Positions 8,232-15,382 of a stretch of 64,000 nucleotides of DNA are shown one piece after another. The stretch lies in assembly GCF_030373445.1 (NCBI RefSeq), contig NZ_JAUCYU010000016.1:1-64000 (forward strand), in the 5' to 3' direction. A program made the translations under genes and the position numbers. This stretch comes from Roseovarius sp. (GTDB lineage: Bacteria > Pseudomonadota > Alphaproteobacteria > Rhodobacterales > Rhodobacteraceae). Each line of letters begins with the position of its first letter. The stretch's first letter is position 1. The notes below the pieces were generated by a model that did no database searches, was not told where the DNA came from, and saw only the letters and a list, made by a program, of their open reading frames with translations.

Positions 8232-9602
8232 ATGACTTCGACCGTCGAACTGCCCCTCTGGCTGTTTGTCCTGATCGTGCTGTTCGCCGCGGTCACCTTC
8301 GCCTCGCATTTCCTCTTTCCGTCGGTGCGGTGGTTCTTCCGCCGGCGGATGGAGCGGGTGGTGGCACGGCTGAACGAGCGGCTGGCGCGGCCGATCGAGC
8401 CGTTCAAGCTGGCCCGGCGCTATGACATGATCCAGCGGCTGATCTATGACCCCGAGGTCGCCCGCGCGATTGCCGATCATGCCGCCGAACAGGGGATTCC
8501 CGAGAACGTCGCCTTCGAGCAGGCCAAACGCTATGCGCGCGAGATCGTGCCGAGCTTTTCCGCGACCGCCTATTTCGGCTTTGCCATCAAGGCCGCGCGG
8601 TGGTTGAGCCAGTCGCTCTACCGTGTGCGGCTGGGGCATTACGACGAGGAGGAGTTCCGCCATGTCGACCGCGAGGCGACGGTGGTCTTCGTGATGAATC
8701 ACCGCTCGAACATGGATTACGTGCTGGTCACGTGGCTGGCGGCCGAGCGGACGGCGCTGACCTACGCGGTTGGGGAATGGGCAAGGGTCTGGCCGCTGAG
8801 CCGGCTGATCAAGGCGATGGGGGCGTATTTCATCCGACGCCGGCCGCGCAACGAGCTCTATCGCCGGGTGCTGGCGCGCTATGTCGGTATGGCGACGGCG
8901 GGCGGCGTGACGCAGGCGATCTTTCCCGAAGGGGGCCTGTCGCTTGACGGGGCGCTGGCGCCGCCGCGGCTGGGGTTGCTGAAATACATCGTGGAAGGGC
9001 ACGAGAGCGGCGGGCGCGACGTGGTCTTCGTGCCGGTGGCGGTGAATTACGACCGGGTGTTCGAGGACCGGGTGCTGGTGGCCGCCGGGCAGAGGGGCGA
9101 CCGGCGGTTCCGGGCGCGGATCAGCGTGGTGGCGAAGTTCATCGTCAGGCAGTTCTGGCTGCGGCTGACGGGGCGGTATCACCGGCACGGCTATGCCTCG
9201 GCCAGTTTCGGCGCGCCGCTGTCGCTGGAGGCGTTCGAGGCCGAGACGCCGGGCGCCACGATCGAGGATCTCGGCCGCCGCCTGATGACCCGGATCGGCG
9301 AGGAAGTGCCGGTGCTGCCGGTGCCCGCGGTGGCGCATGTGCTGACGCAGGCGGAGGGGCCGGTGAGCCGGGCCGAGCTGGAGCGGCAACTGGGCGAGAT
9401 GGCCGTGCAACTGCCGCAGGCGCATGTGCACCTGCCGCGCGACGATGCGGCCTATGCCGTGGAGGTGGGCCTGCGCAACCTGCGCAAGCGCGGCATGCTG
9501 GTGGAGACCGAGGCGGGGATTACGGTGACCGAGGAAGACCGGCCGATCGTCGCCTATTACGCGAACTCGATCGCGCATCTACTTTGCGGGCGCAGCGACT
9601 GA
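8232..9602 (+). CDS. PlsB-like glycerol-3-phosphate 1-O-acyltransferase
   Basis: A 456-residue membrane-associated acyltransferase. One N-terminal membrane segment is visible (about residues 6-28, LPLWLFVLIVLFAAVTFASHF). The acyltransferase block I is NHRSNMDYVL (about 155, HxxxxD), block II-like text is GAYFIRRRPRNELYRR, and block III is IFPEGGLS; this is the PlsB/PlsC fold with an arginine-rich PlsB character. It should transfer an acyl group to glycerol 3-phosphate in phospholipid synthesis at the inner membrane. It is shorter than the roughly 800-residue E. coli PlsB. The ATG at 8232 follows AAGGA; it ends 142 bases before ccr. Confidence 0.82.
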   Translation: MTSTVELPLWLFVLIVLFAAVTFASHFLFPSVRWFFRRRMERVVARLNERLARPIEPFKLARRYDMIQRLIYDPEVARAIADHAAEQGIPENVAFEQAKRYAREIVPSFSATAYFGFAIKAARWLSQSLYRVRLGHYDEEEFRHVDREATVVFVMNHRSNMDYVLVTWLAAERTALTYAVGEWARVWPLSRLIKAMGAYFIRRRPRNELYRRVLARYVGMATAGGVTQAIFPEGGLSLDGALAPPRLGLLKYIVEGHESGGRDVVFVPVAVNYDRVFEDRVLVAAGQRGDRRFRARISVVAKFIVRQFWLRLTGRYHRHGYASASFGAPLSLEAFEAETPGATIEDLGRRLMTRIGEEVPVLPVPAVAHVLTQAEGPVSRAELERQLGEMAVQLPQAHVHLPRDDAAYAVEVGLRNLRKRGMLVETEAGITVTEEDRPIVAYYANSIAHLLCGRSD

Positions 9603-9744
9603 CGCGCAACTTTCTGCAACTGCGAGGTTATAAAGTTACCGAATTTGCGTTCGAGGCATTGCATTGTTGCGCGGAGGATTATATTCCACCCTCGAAGGCC
9701 GTGATTCTGCATTGCGGCAAATTCTTGACTCAAGGAGGCTGAGG

Positions 9745-11031
9745 ATGGCCCTGGACACCGAGACCGGCATCGCGCCCTACGACGCGCCCGAGAAGGACCT
9801 TTACGAGGTGGGGGAAATGCCGCCGCTGGGATACGTGCCCAAGCAGATGTACGCCTGGGCCATTCGGCGCGAGCGTCATGGCGAGCCCGACAAGTCGTTC
9901 CAGGTCGAGGTGGTCGACACCTGGGAGATCGACAGCCACGAAGTGCTGGTGCTGGTGATGGCCGCGGGCGTCAACTACAACGGCGTCTGGGCGGGCCTTG
10001 GCCAGCCGATCAGCCCGTTCGACGTGCACGGCCAAGATTACCACATCGCCGGGTCCGACGCCTCTGGCATCGTCTGGAAAGTCGGTGACAAGGTGAAGAA
10101 CTGGAAAGTGGGCGACGAGGTCGTGATCCACTGCAACCAGGACGATGGCGACGACGAGGATTGCAACGGCGGCGACCCGATGCTCTCGCCGACCCAGCGG
10201 ATCTGGGGCTACGAGACCGGTGACGGCTCTTTCGCGCAGTTCACCAAGGTGCAGGCGCAGCAGCTCATGCCGCGGCCCAAGCACCTGACATGGGAGGAAA
10301 GCGCCTGTTACACGCTGACGCTGGCCACCGCCTACCGGATGCTGTTCGGCCATCACCCGCATGAGCTGAAGCCCGGGCAGAACGTGCTGGTCTGGGGCGC
10401 GTCGGGGGGCCTGGGGTCCTACGCGATCCAGCTTGCCAATACGGCGGGCGCGAACGCCATCGGCGTGATCTCCGACGAGGACAAGCGCGAATTCGTGATG
10501 TCGATGGGCGCCAAGGGCGTCATCAACCGCAAGGATTTCGACTGCTGGGGGCAATTGCCCATCGTCAACAGCCCGGAATACGGCGCCTGGCTGAAAGAGG
10601 CGCGCAAGTTCGGCAAGGCGATCTGGGACATCACCGGCAAGGGCGTGAACGTGGACATGGTCTTCGAACACCCTGGCGAGGCGACCTTCCCGGTGTCGAC
10701 GCTGGTGGTGAAGAAGGGCGGCATGGTGGTGATCTGTGCCGGGACCAGCGGCTTCAACACCACGTTCGACGTGCGCTACATGTGGATGCACCAGAAGCGC
10801 CTGCAGGGCAGCCACTTCGCCCACCTGAAACAGGCCGCGGCCGCCAACCGCCTGATGATCGAGCGGCGGCTCGACCCGTGCATGTCGGAAGTGTTCCCGT
10901 GGGCCGAGATCCCGCACGCGCACATGAAGATGAAGCGCAACGAGCACAAGCCGGGCAACATGGCCGTGCTGGTGCAGGCGCCCAAGACCGGGCTGCGCAC
11001 CGTCGAGGACGTGCTGGAAGCGGGCAAGTAA
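9745..11031 (+). CDS. ccr: Crotonyl-CoA carboxylase/reductase
   Basis: A 428-residue medium-chain dehydrogenase/reductase that reduces crotonyl-CoA with NADPH and CO2 to (2S)-ethylmalonyl-CoA, the key step of the ethylmalonyl-CoA pathway. The N-terminal DLYEVGEMPPLGYVPKQMYAW is characteristic of Ccr. VMAAGVNYNGVWAGLGQP, the NADP-binding LVWGASGGLGSYAIQLA stretch (about residues 215-231), and the FEHPGEATFPVS and HFAHLKQAAAAN segments near the CO2 pocket all fit. An ideal AAGGAGG site stands 7 bases before the ATG at 9745. It ends in a hairpin terminator and has its mutase partner ecm nearby on the other strand. Confidence 0.95.
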   Translation: MALDTETGIAPYDAPEKDLYEVGEMPPLGYVPKQMYAWAIRRERHGEPDKSFQVEVVDTWEIDSHEVLVLVMAAGVNYNGVWAGLGQPISPFDVHGQDYHIAGSDASGIVWKVGDKVKNWKVGDEVVIHCNQDDGDDEDCNGGDPMLSPTQRIWGYETGDGSFAQFTKVQAQQLMPRPKHLTWEESACYTLTLATAYRMLFGHHPHELKPGQNVLVWGASGGLGSYAIQLANTAGANAIGVISDEDKREFVMSMGAKGVINRKDFDCWGQLPIVNSPEYGAWLKEARKFGKAIWDITGKGVNVDMVFEHPGEATFPVSTLVVKKGGMVVICAGTSGFNTTFDVRYMWMHQKRLQGSHFAHLKQAAAANRLMIERRLDPCMSEVFPWAEIPHAHMKMKRNEHKPGNMAVLVQAPKTGLRTVEDVLEAGK

Positions 11032-11053
11032 GCGGCCCCTTTCCGCAAAGGCA

Positions 11054-11089
11054 GACGCCCGCGAATCGGCTTCCCGGTTCGCGGGCGTC
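11054..11089 (+). terminator. Hairpin terminator after ccr
   Basis: A perfect 12-base stem (GACGCCCGCGAA at 11054-11065 and its complement at 11078-11089) with a 12-base loop lies 22 bases after the ccr stop codon. It is followed by GTGCGTTTCGG, a weak U-rich tail, so it could be an intrinsic terminator or an RNA-stabilising stem. Confidence 0.6.
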
Positions 11090-11242
11090 GTGCGTTTCGG
11101 GGGCGCCGGTTGGGCGGAATCAACGGCTTGGAGAGGGGCACCCCGCTATTTCGGGGGAGGGCGAAGCGGTGAGTATGGTGAAAGCCCTGACCGTGCTAGG
11201 GTTTGGTTAATCGTTCTTTAAGGCTCATCGTGGAGGTTCGGC

Positions 11243-11452
11243 ATGGAAACCGAATGGATACTCGACGTACTCGCCGACCTCAGGACTTTCGCCCACCAGA
11301 ACGGCCTTCCGGCCCTGGCGGAGCAGATTGACGAAACATGCCTGCTGGCGGCGGTCGAGATTGCATCGACTGCGGAAGGATTGCCCGGTCATGAACGTGG
11401 CACCGCCGGCAAGGATGGAACGGCTGCTGACCTGCTTGGAGAAAGCGTCTGA
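11243..11452 (+). CDS. Small conserved-type protein overlapping luxR
   Basis: A 69-residue frame with a strong GGAGG site seven bases before its ATG. The first 50 residues read like a compact helical protein (METEWILDVLADLRTFAHQNGLPALAEQIDETCLLAAVEIAS); the tail is polar. Its last 62 bases overlap the start of the LuxR gene in another frame, which suggests translational coupling. I recall similar small frames before LuxR genes in related bacteria, but have no named family. It is the first gene of the likely two-gene unit. What it does is unknown; a modulator of the regulator is a guess from position only. Confidence 0.6.
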   Translation: METEWILDVLADLRTFAHQNGLPALAEQIDETCLLAAVEIASTAEGLPGHERGTAGKDGTAADLLGESV

Positions 11453-12119
11453 CCCGGGCGAGCTTCAGGAGGCCATCGTCGCGCTGCGCGATCACTTCCG
11501 CGTCGATCACCTCGCCTATCACTGGCTGAGCGCCGATGGCGCCACGTTCTCGGTGGGCACCTACCCGCCCGAATGGCTCCGCCGCTACCTCGAGCGGGAT
11601 TACCTGCGCATCGACCCGGTGGTGCTGGGCTGTTACCAGCGCTTTCACCCGGTCGACTGGAAGCGGCTCGACTGGTCCGGCAAGGCGGTGCGCGCCTTCT
11701 TCGCCGAGGCGCGCAAGCACGGCGTCGGCAATCAGGGCTTCTCGGTCCCGCTCAGGGGGCCGAACGGGCAGTTCGCGCTGTTCACCGCCAACCACGACTG
11801 CGACGACGAGGCATGGCGCGCCTTCACCCAGGCGCATTGCCGCGAACTGATCCTGATTGCGCATGATTTCAACCGCAAGGCGCTGGAATTCGAGCCCGAG
11901 CGCGCCGCGGCGGGCAAGACCCTGGCGCTCAGCCCGCGGGAGGTGGATGCGCTGACGCTGCTGGCGCTGGGATACGGCCGGGCACAGGTGGCCGAGACGC
12001 TGGCGATCTCGGAACACACGCTGCGGGTCTATATCGAAAGTGCACGCTTCAAGCTTGGGGCGATCAACACCGTGCATGCCGTGGCCCGGGCGCTCAGCCG
12101 GGGGCTGATCTTCGTGTGA
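11391..12119 (+). CDS. LuxR family transcriptional regulator with autoinducer-binding domain
   Basis: A 242-residue quorum-sensing-type regulator. The N-terminal autoinducer-binding domain (about residues 5-160) keeps the six usual ligand-pocket positions: W and Y in YHWLSADG/WLRRYLERDY, D-P in RIDPVV, W in HPVDWKRL and G in NQGFSVP. The C-terminal helix-turn-helix is LSPREVDALTLLALGYGRAQVAETLAISEHTLRVYI (about 180-220). No luxI synthase gene is in the window, so it is an orphan in this context. The start at 11391 follows GGAAGGA and lies inside the small upstream gene. It would sense an acyl-homoserine lactone or a related ligand, which is inference. Confidence 0.88.
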   Translation: MNVAPPARMERLLTCLEKASDPGELQEAIVALRDHFRVDHLAYHWLSADGATFSVGTYPPEWLRRYLERDYLRIDPVVLGCYQRFHPVDWKRLDWSGKAVRAFFAEARKHGVGNQGFSVPLRGPNGQFALFTANHDCDDEAWRAFTQAHCRELILIAHDFNRKALEFEPERAAAGKTLALSPREVDALTLLALGYGRAQVAETLAISEHTLRVYIESARFKLGAINTVHAVARALSRGLIFV

Positions 12120-12189
12120 GGGGGGCGGGGCGGCGTTCGGACTGTCGCTTTCGCTGGCATGGCTTCGGGCGCGCCGTTAGGGTCGCGCC

Positions 12190-13722
12190 ATGACCGCGAC
12201 CGCACTCACATATTCCGAAGACCAGGCCGAGGCCCATGACCGCATCACCGCCATGCTGCAGGGCGCGGGCGTGGACCTCGAAGAGGGGCTGCTGACCCCA
12301 CCACGCGAGGGCAAGCAGAACGTGATGGCCGTGATCGGCAAGGCCGGCTCGGGCAAGACGCTGTTGCTGGCCGCGCTCTACCACGCGCTGGAGGAGGCGG
12401 GCGTCGAGGTGGTCTCGGGCGATTACGAGGGCCGGCGCCGGCGTGACCGGCGGACGCTGGCCATTCTCGCGCCGACCAACAAGGCGGCGAGCGTCCTGCG
12501 GATGCGCGGCGTGCCCGCGACGACCATTCACCGCATCCTCTACACCCCCGTCTATGACCCGGAATACGAGAAGATCGCCGAATGGTTGGCCGGCAACGGC
12601 GACAAGCCCGAGATCGAGGGGCTGACCGAACAGGCGCTCGACCGGGCGCATGCCTTCTTCCAGACCAACAAGTCGATTCCCGGCGCATTGGCGGCGGCGG
12701 GGCTGCGGGGCTCGGATTTCATCACCGGCTGGAAACGGCGGGAGGAGCCGCTGGATATCGGCTTCGTCGACGAGGCCTCGATGCTCGATACCAAGCAGTT
12801 CGAGGATTTGCAGGAGATCTTCCCGACGCTGCTGCTGTTCGGCGACCCGGCGCAGTTGCCCCCTGTGAAGGGCGAGGGCGGCGGCATGGTGTTCGACACG
12901 CTCGCCGCGCCCGCCAAGCTTGAGCTGCACCGCATCCACCGGCAGGATGCCGACAACCCGATCCTCGACCTGGCCCATGCGCTGGGCGATCCGGAGGTCG
13001 GCTTCGAGGATTTCGAGCGGCTGGTGCAGGAGAAGGCGCAGCGCGACGAGCGGGTAAGCTGGGCGCAGCGGGTCGAGGTCGACCTGATGGCGCGCTCGCC
13101 CGTACTGGTCTGGCGCAACGCCACGCGCATCCGGCTGATCAACGCCTTCCGCGCGGTGCATGGCGCACCGGAGACGGAGCTGCTGGAAGGCGAACCGCTC
13201 ATCTGCGACGGGATCGAACTGCCGCTCAAGCACCGCAAGAAGCGGTTGGATCTCGAGGCGCGCGGCCTTATCAAGGGGGCGCAGGTGATCTATCTCGGCC
13301 CCGGCCGCAAGCCCGGCTTCTCGCGGCTTCACGTGATCGGCGCCGAGGACCCGCAGCTCAGCGCCGCGTCGATCATCAAGGTCGAGAAGCCGGACGAGGA
13401 GGAGCCCTTCATCCCCTTCGCCGCCAATCTCGGCGCCACTTTCCTGCACGGTGCGGCGGTGACGATCCACAAGGCGCAAGGGTCGCAATGGCCCGATGTG
13501 CAGGTGTTCGCGCCGGATATCTACGCCGCCGCCCGCATGGGGCGGAGCGAGGCCGGGCAACCCTTGTGGAAACGGCTGGCCTATGTCGCCATCACGCGGG
13601 CCGAGGAGCGGCTGCACTGGGTGGTGCGCAACCGGCTCTCGAAGCCCACCGGGCCGCTTCGGGTGGATGACCTGCGCACCGCGCCGGTGCCGCTGACACT
13701 GGAGGGAGAGACGGAGACATGA
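12190..13722 (+). CDS. RecD-like ATP-dependent DNA helicase (AAA, UvrD/RecD C-terminal)
   Basis: A 510-residue superfamily 1 helicase. Walker A is VIGKAGSGKTLLLAAL (about residues 46-60), motif Ia LAPTNKAASVLRMRG, motif II DIGFVDEASMLD, motif III LLFGDPAQLPP, and near the C-terminus the VTIHKAQGSQWPDVQVF and AYVAITRAEERLHWV stretches of the UvrD-like C-terminal domain. The family handles 5'-3' DNA unwinding in repair or recombination; this short form lacks RecBC partners here. Its stop overlaps the next start by ATGA, so it is cotranslated with the SDR gene. The precise substrate is not known. Confidence 0.85.
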   Translation: MTATALTYSEDQAEAHDRITAMLQGAGVDLEEGLLTPPREGKQNVMAVIGKAGSGKTLLLAALYHALEEAGVEVVSGDYEGRRRRDRRTLAILAPTNKAASVLRMRGVPATTIHRILYTPVYDPEYEKIAEWLAGNGDKPEIEGLTEQALDRAHAFFQTNKSIPGALAAAGLRGSDFITGWKRREEPLDIGFVDEASMLDTKQFEDLQEIFPTLLLFGDPAQLPPVKGEGGGMVFDTLAAPAKLELHRIHRQDADNPILDLAHALGDPEVGFEDFERLVQEKAQRDERVSWAQRVEVDLMARSPVLVWRNATRIRLINAFRAVHGAPETELLEGEPLICDGIELPLKHRKKRLDLEARGLIKGAQVIYLGPGRKPGFSRLHVIGAEDPQLSAASIIKVEKPDEEEPFIPFAANLGATFLHGAAVTIHKAQGSQWPDVQVFAPDIYAAARMGRSEAGQPLWKRLAYVAITRAEERLHWVVRNRLSKPTGPLRVDDLRTAPVPLTLEGETET

Positions 13723-14453
13723 AGACGATCGTGATCACCGGCGCAAGCTCGGGCATCGGCCGGGCGACGGCGGAGGTGTTCCTCGAGGCAGGCTGGCAGG
13801 TCGGGCTGATCGCAAGGCGCGCCGACCGGCTGGAGGAGATGGCCGGGCAGTATCCGAACGCCATCCCCCTGCCCGTCGACGTGACGGATGCGGCGGGGAT
13901 GGAGGCGGCGTTCGACCGTTTCGTGCAACAGGCCGGGCGGCTCGACGTGCTGTTCAACAATGCCGGGATGTTCGGGCCGGCGGGGCCGATAGACGAGATC
14001 CCGCTCGACGGGTTCGAGCAGGTGATGAACGTCAATATCCGCGGCATGTTCATCGCCGCCCGGCTGGCCTTCGGCCATATGCGGCGGCAAAGCCCGCAAG
14101 GCGGGCGGATCATCAACAACGGCTCGCTCTCGGCGCATAACCCGCGGCCCGGTTCGGTCTGCTACACGCTGTCGAAACACGCGATCACCGGGCTGACGCG
14201 AAGCCTGTCGCTGGATGGGCGGGCGTTCGACATCGCCTGCGGGCAGATCGATATCGGCAATGCCCGGTCGGAGCTGGTGGAGGAGCTGAACGCCCGCGCG
14301 CTGGAAGCCGACCCGAACGTGGTGCTGATGCCGATGATGGAGGTGGGCGAGGCCGCCCGCTCGGTGCTGCACATGGCCGAGATGCCGCCCGAGGCGAACG
14401 TGCAGTTCATGACGGTGATGGCAACGAAGATGCCCTATATCGGCCGCGGCTGA
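13719..14453 (+). CDS. Short-chain dehydrogenase/reductase (SDR)
   Basis: A 244-residue classical SDR. The cofactor motif is VITGASSGIGRATAEVF (residues 4-20); the basic IARRADR after strand 2 suggests NADP. The central NNAG motif is LFNNAGMFGP, and the catalytic triad lies in NGSLSAHNPRPGSVCYTLSKHA (Ser, Tyr-x-x-x-Lys). It reduces or oxidises an alcohol or carbonyl in the cytoplasm; the substrate is unknown. It overlaps the helicase stop by ATGA, an unusual pairing. It is convergent with the small monooxygenase gene, with 5 bases between stops. Confidence 0.9.
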   Translation: MKTIVITGASSGIGRATAEVFLEAGWQVGLIARRADRLEEMAGQYPNAIPLPVDVTDAAGMEAAFDRFVQQAGRLDVLFNNAGMFGPAGPIDEIPLDGFEQVMNVNIRGMFIAARLAFGHMRRQSPQGGRIINNGSLSAHNPRPGSVCYTLSKHAITGLTRSLSLDGRAFDIACGQIDIGNARSELVEELNARALEADPNVVLMPMMEVGEAARSVLHMAEMPPEANVQFMTVMATKMPYIGRG

Positions 14454-14458
14454 GGGCG

Positions 14459-14827
14459 TCAGGCGACGCAATGGCCGGGCACGGCGAGCTTGTGGAAAAG
14501 CTGCGGGTGAACGGTGACGCTGTCGGGGTAGCGGGCGATGCGGCCCTGGAATTCCGGGTTTTCGAAGGCCGCGCGGAAATGGGCGACGCTTTCCCAGACG
14601 GCGTAGTTCAGGAAGGTCGCGGCGGGGCCGACGGCGCGGTGCAGCTGGGTCGAGATATAGCCGGGCTGGCGCTTCATGAACTCGGCGTCGTGCGACCATG
14701 CGGCGATGAGGGCCTCCTCGTCGCGCGGGTCCGCGGTGAAGAGATTGACGAGGACGACCGGCGCCGCGTCGCTGTCGAGCTGGTCGGGAAGGCGGGTGAT
14801 GCCGTCGAGCGGGGCGAGTTTCGCCAT
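14459..14827 (-). CDS. Antibiotic biosynthesis monooxygenase (ABM) domain protein
   Basis: A 122-residue dimeric alpha+beta barrel protein of the ABM/YgiN type. The core is APVVLVNLFTADPRDEEALIAAW (strand-helix), MKRQPGYISTQLHR and TFLNYAVWESVAHFRAAF, the usual signature of this fold. Members include quinone-modifying monooxygenases and heme-related enzymes, as well as proteins without known activity. It is downstream of the marR gene on the same strand, with 5 bases between stop and start, so the MarR protein likely controls it. Function at the substrate level is unknown. Confidence 0.85.
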   Translation of the reverse strand: MAKLAPLDGITRLPDQLDSDAAPVVLVNLFTADPRDEEALIAAWSHDAEFMKRQPGYISTQLHRAVGPAATFLNYAVWESVAHFRAAFENPEFQGRIARYPDSVTVHPQLFHKLAVPGHCVA

Positions 14828-14832
14828 GGCGG

Positions 14833-15297
14833 TTACTCCGTGGGGCTGGTGGATTTGCAGCGGTGGGTGATGTCGGAAAGCAGGGCCGTGAGCCGGGTCA
14901 GCTGATCCGGCGCCAGCCCTTCGGACAGGCGGTTGGACCAGTCGATCTGCCGCGCCTCGGCCTGTTGGTAAGCGGCCTGCCCGGTTTCGGTCAGCACGAC
15001 CAGCACGGCGCGTTTGTGGTCCGGGTTGTCGGCGAAATCGACCAAACCGGCGTTGTACAGGTCGTTGATGACACGCTGCACCGCCTGCCGCGAGAGGCCC
15101 ATGCGGCGGGCGATCTGGGCGACGGAGAGCGGCGTGCCGGTCATCGCCACGGCGCCAAGCACCTGCCAGCGGGCCGAGGTGAGGCCGATATCGCGCACCA
15201 GCGTGTTGCCGGCCTCGAGCAGGGCGCCGTTCAGTTCGAACACCTGGAGGATCAGGTCGGTCAGGCGGGCGCCGGCATCTGTGTGTGACTGATTCAT
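14833..15297 (-). CDS. MarR family transcriptional regulator
   Basis: A 154-residue winged helix-turn-helix regulator. The wing and recognition helix are ARWQVLGAVAMTGTPLSVAQIARRMGLSRQAVQRVINDLYNAGLVDF (about residues 45-90), followed by ADNPDHKRAVLVVLTETG (the wing). It is likely a repressor of itself and of the ABM gene 5 bases downstream. A perfect inverted repeat lies 17 bases upstream of the start. ATG at 15297 is preferred over an upstream in-frame start since the upstream residues have no MarR character and overlap the palindrome. Confidence 0.9.
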   Translation of the reverse strand: MNQSHTDAGARLTDLILQVFELNGALLEAGNTLVRDIGLTSARWQVLGAVAMTGTPLSVAQIARRMGLSRQAVQRVINDLYNAGLVDFADNPDHKRAVLVVLTETGQAAYQQAEARQIDWSNRLSEGLAPDQLTRLTALLSDITHRCKSTSPTE

Positions 15298-15313
15298 GTC
15301 AACACACAACCAT

Positions 15314-15333
15314 ATTGACAATATGTTGTCAAT
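15314..15333. promoter_or_regulatory. Palindromic operator of the marR gene
   Basis: ATTGACAA and TTGTCAAT are perfect inverted copies separated by four bases (TATG), placed 17 bases before the marR start. An AT-rich near-dyad of about 16-20 bases like this is the common form of MarR-family binding sites, and the -35-like TTGACA on the minus strand lies in it, so binding would block the marR promoter. Confidence 0.65.
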
Positions 15334-15382
15334 TAGGCGGAAAGAAAGGCCGGCCCTCCCGAGAGCGCCGGCCCCTATCAGC

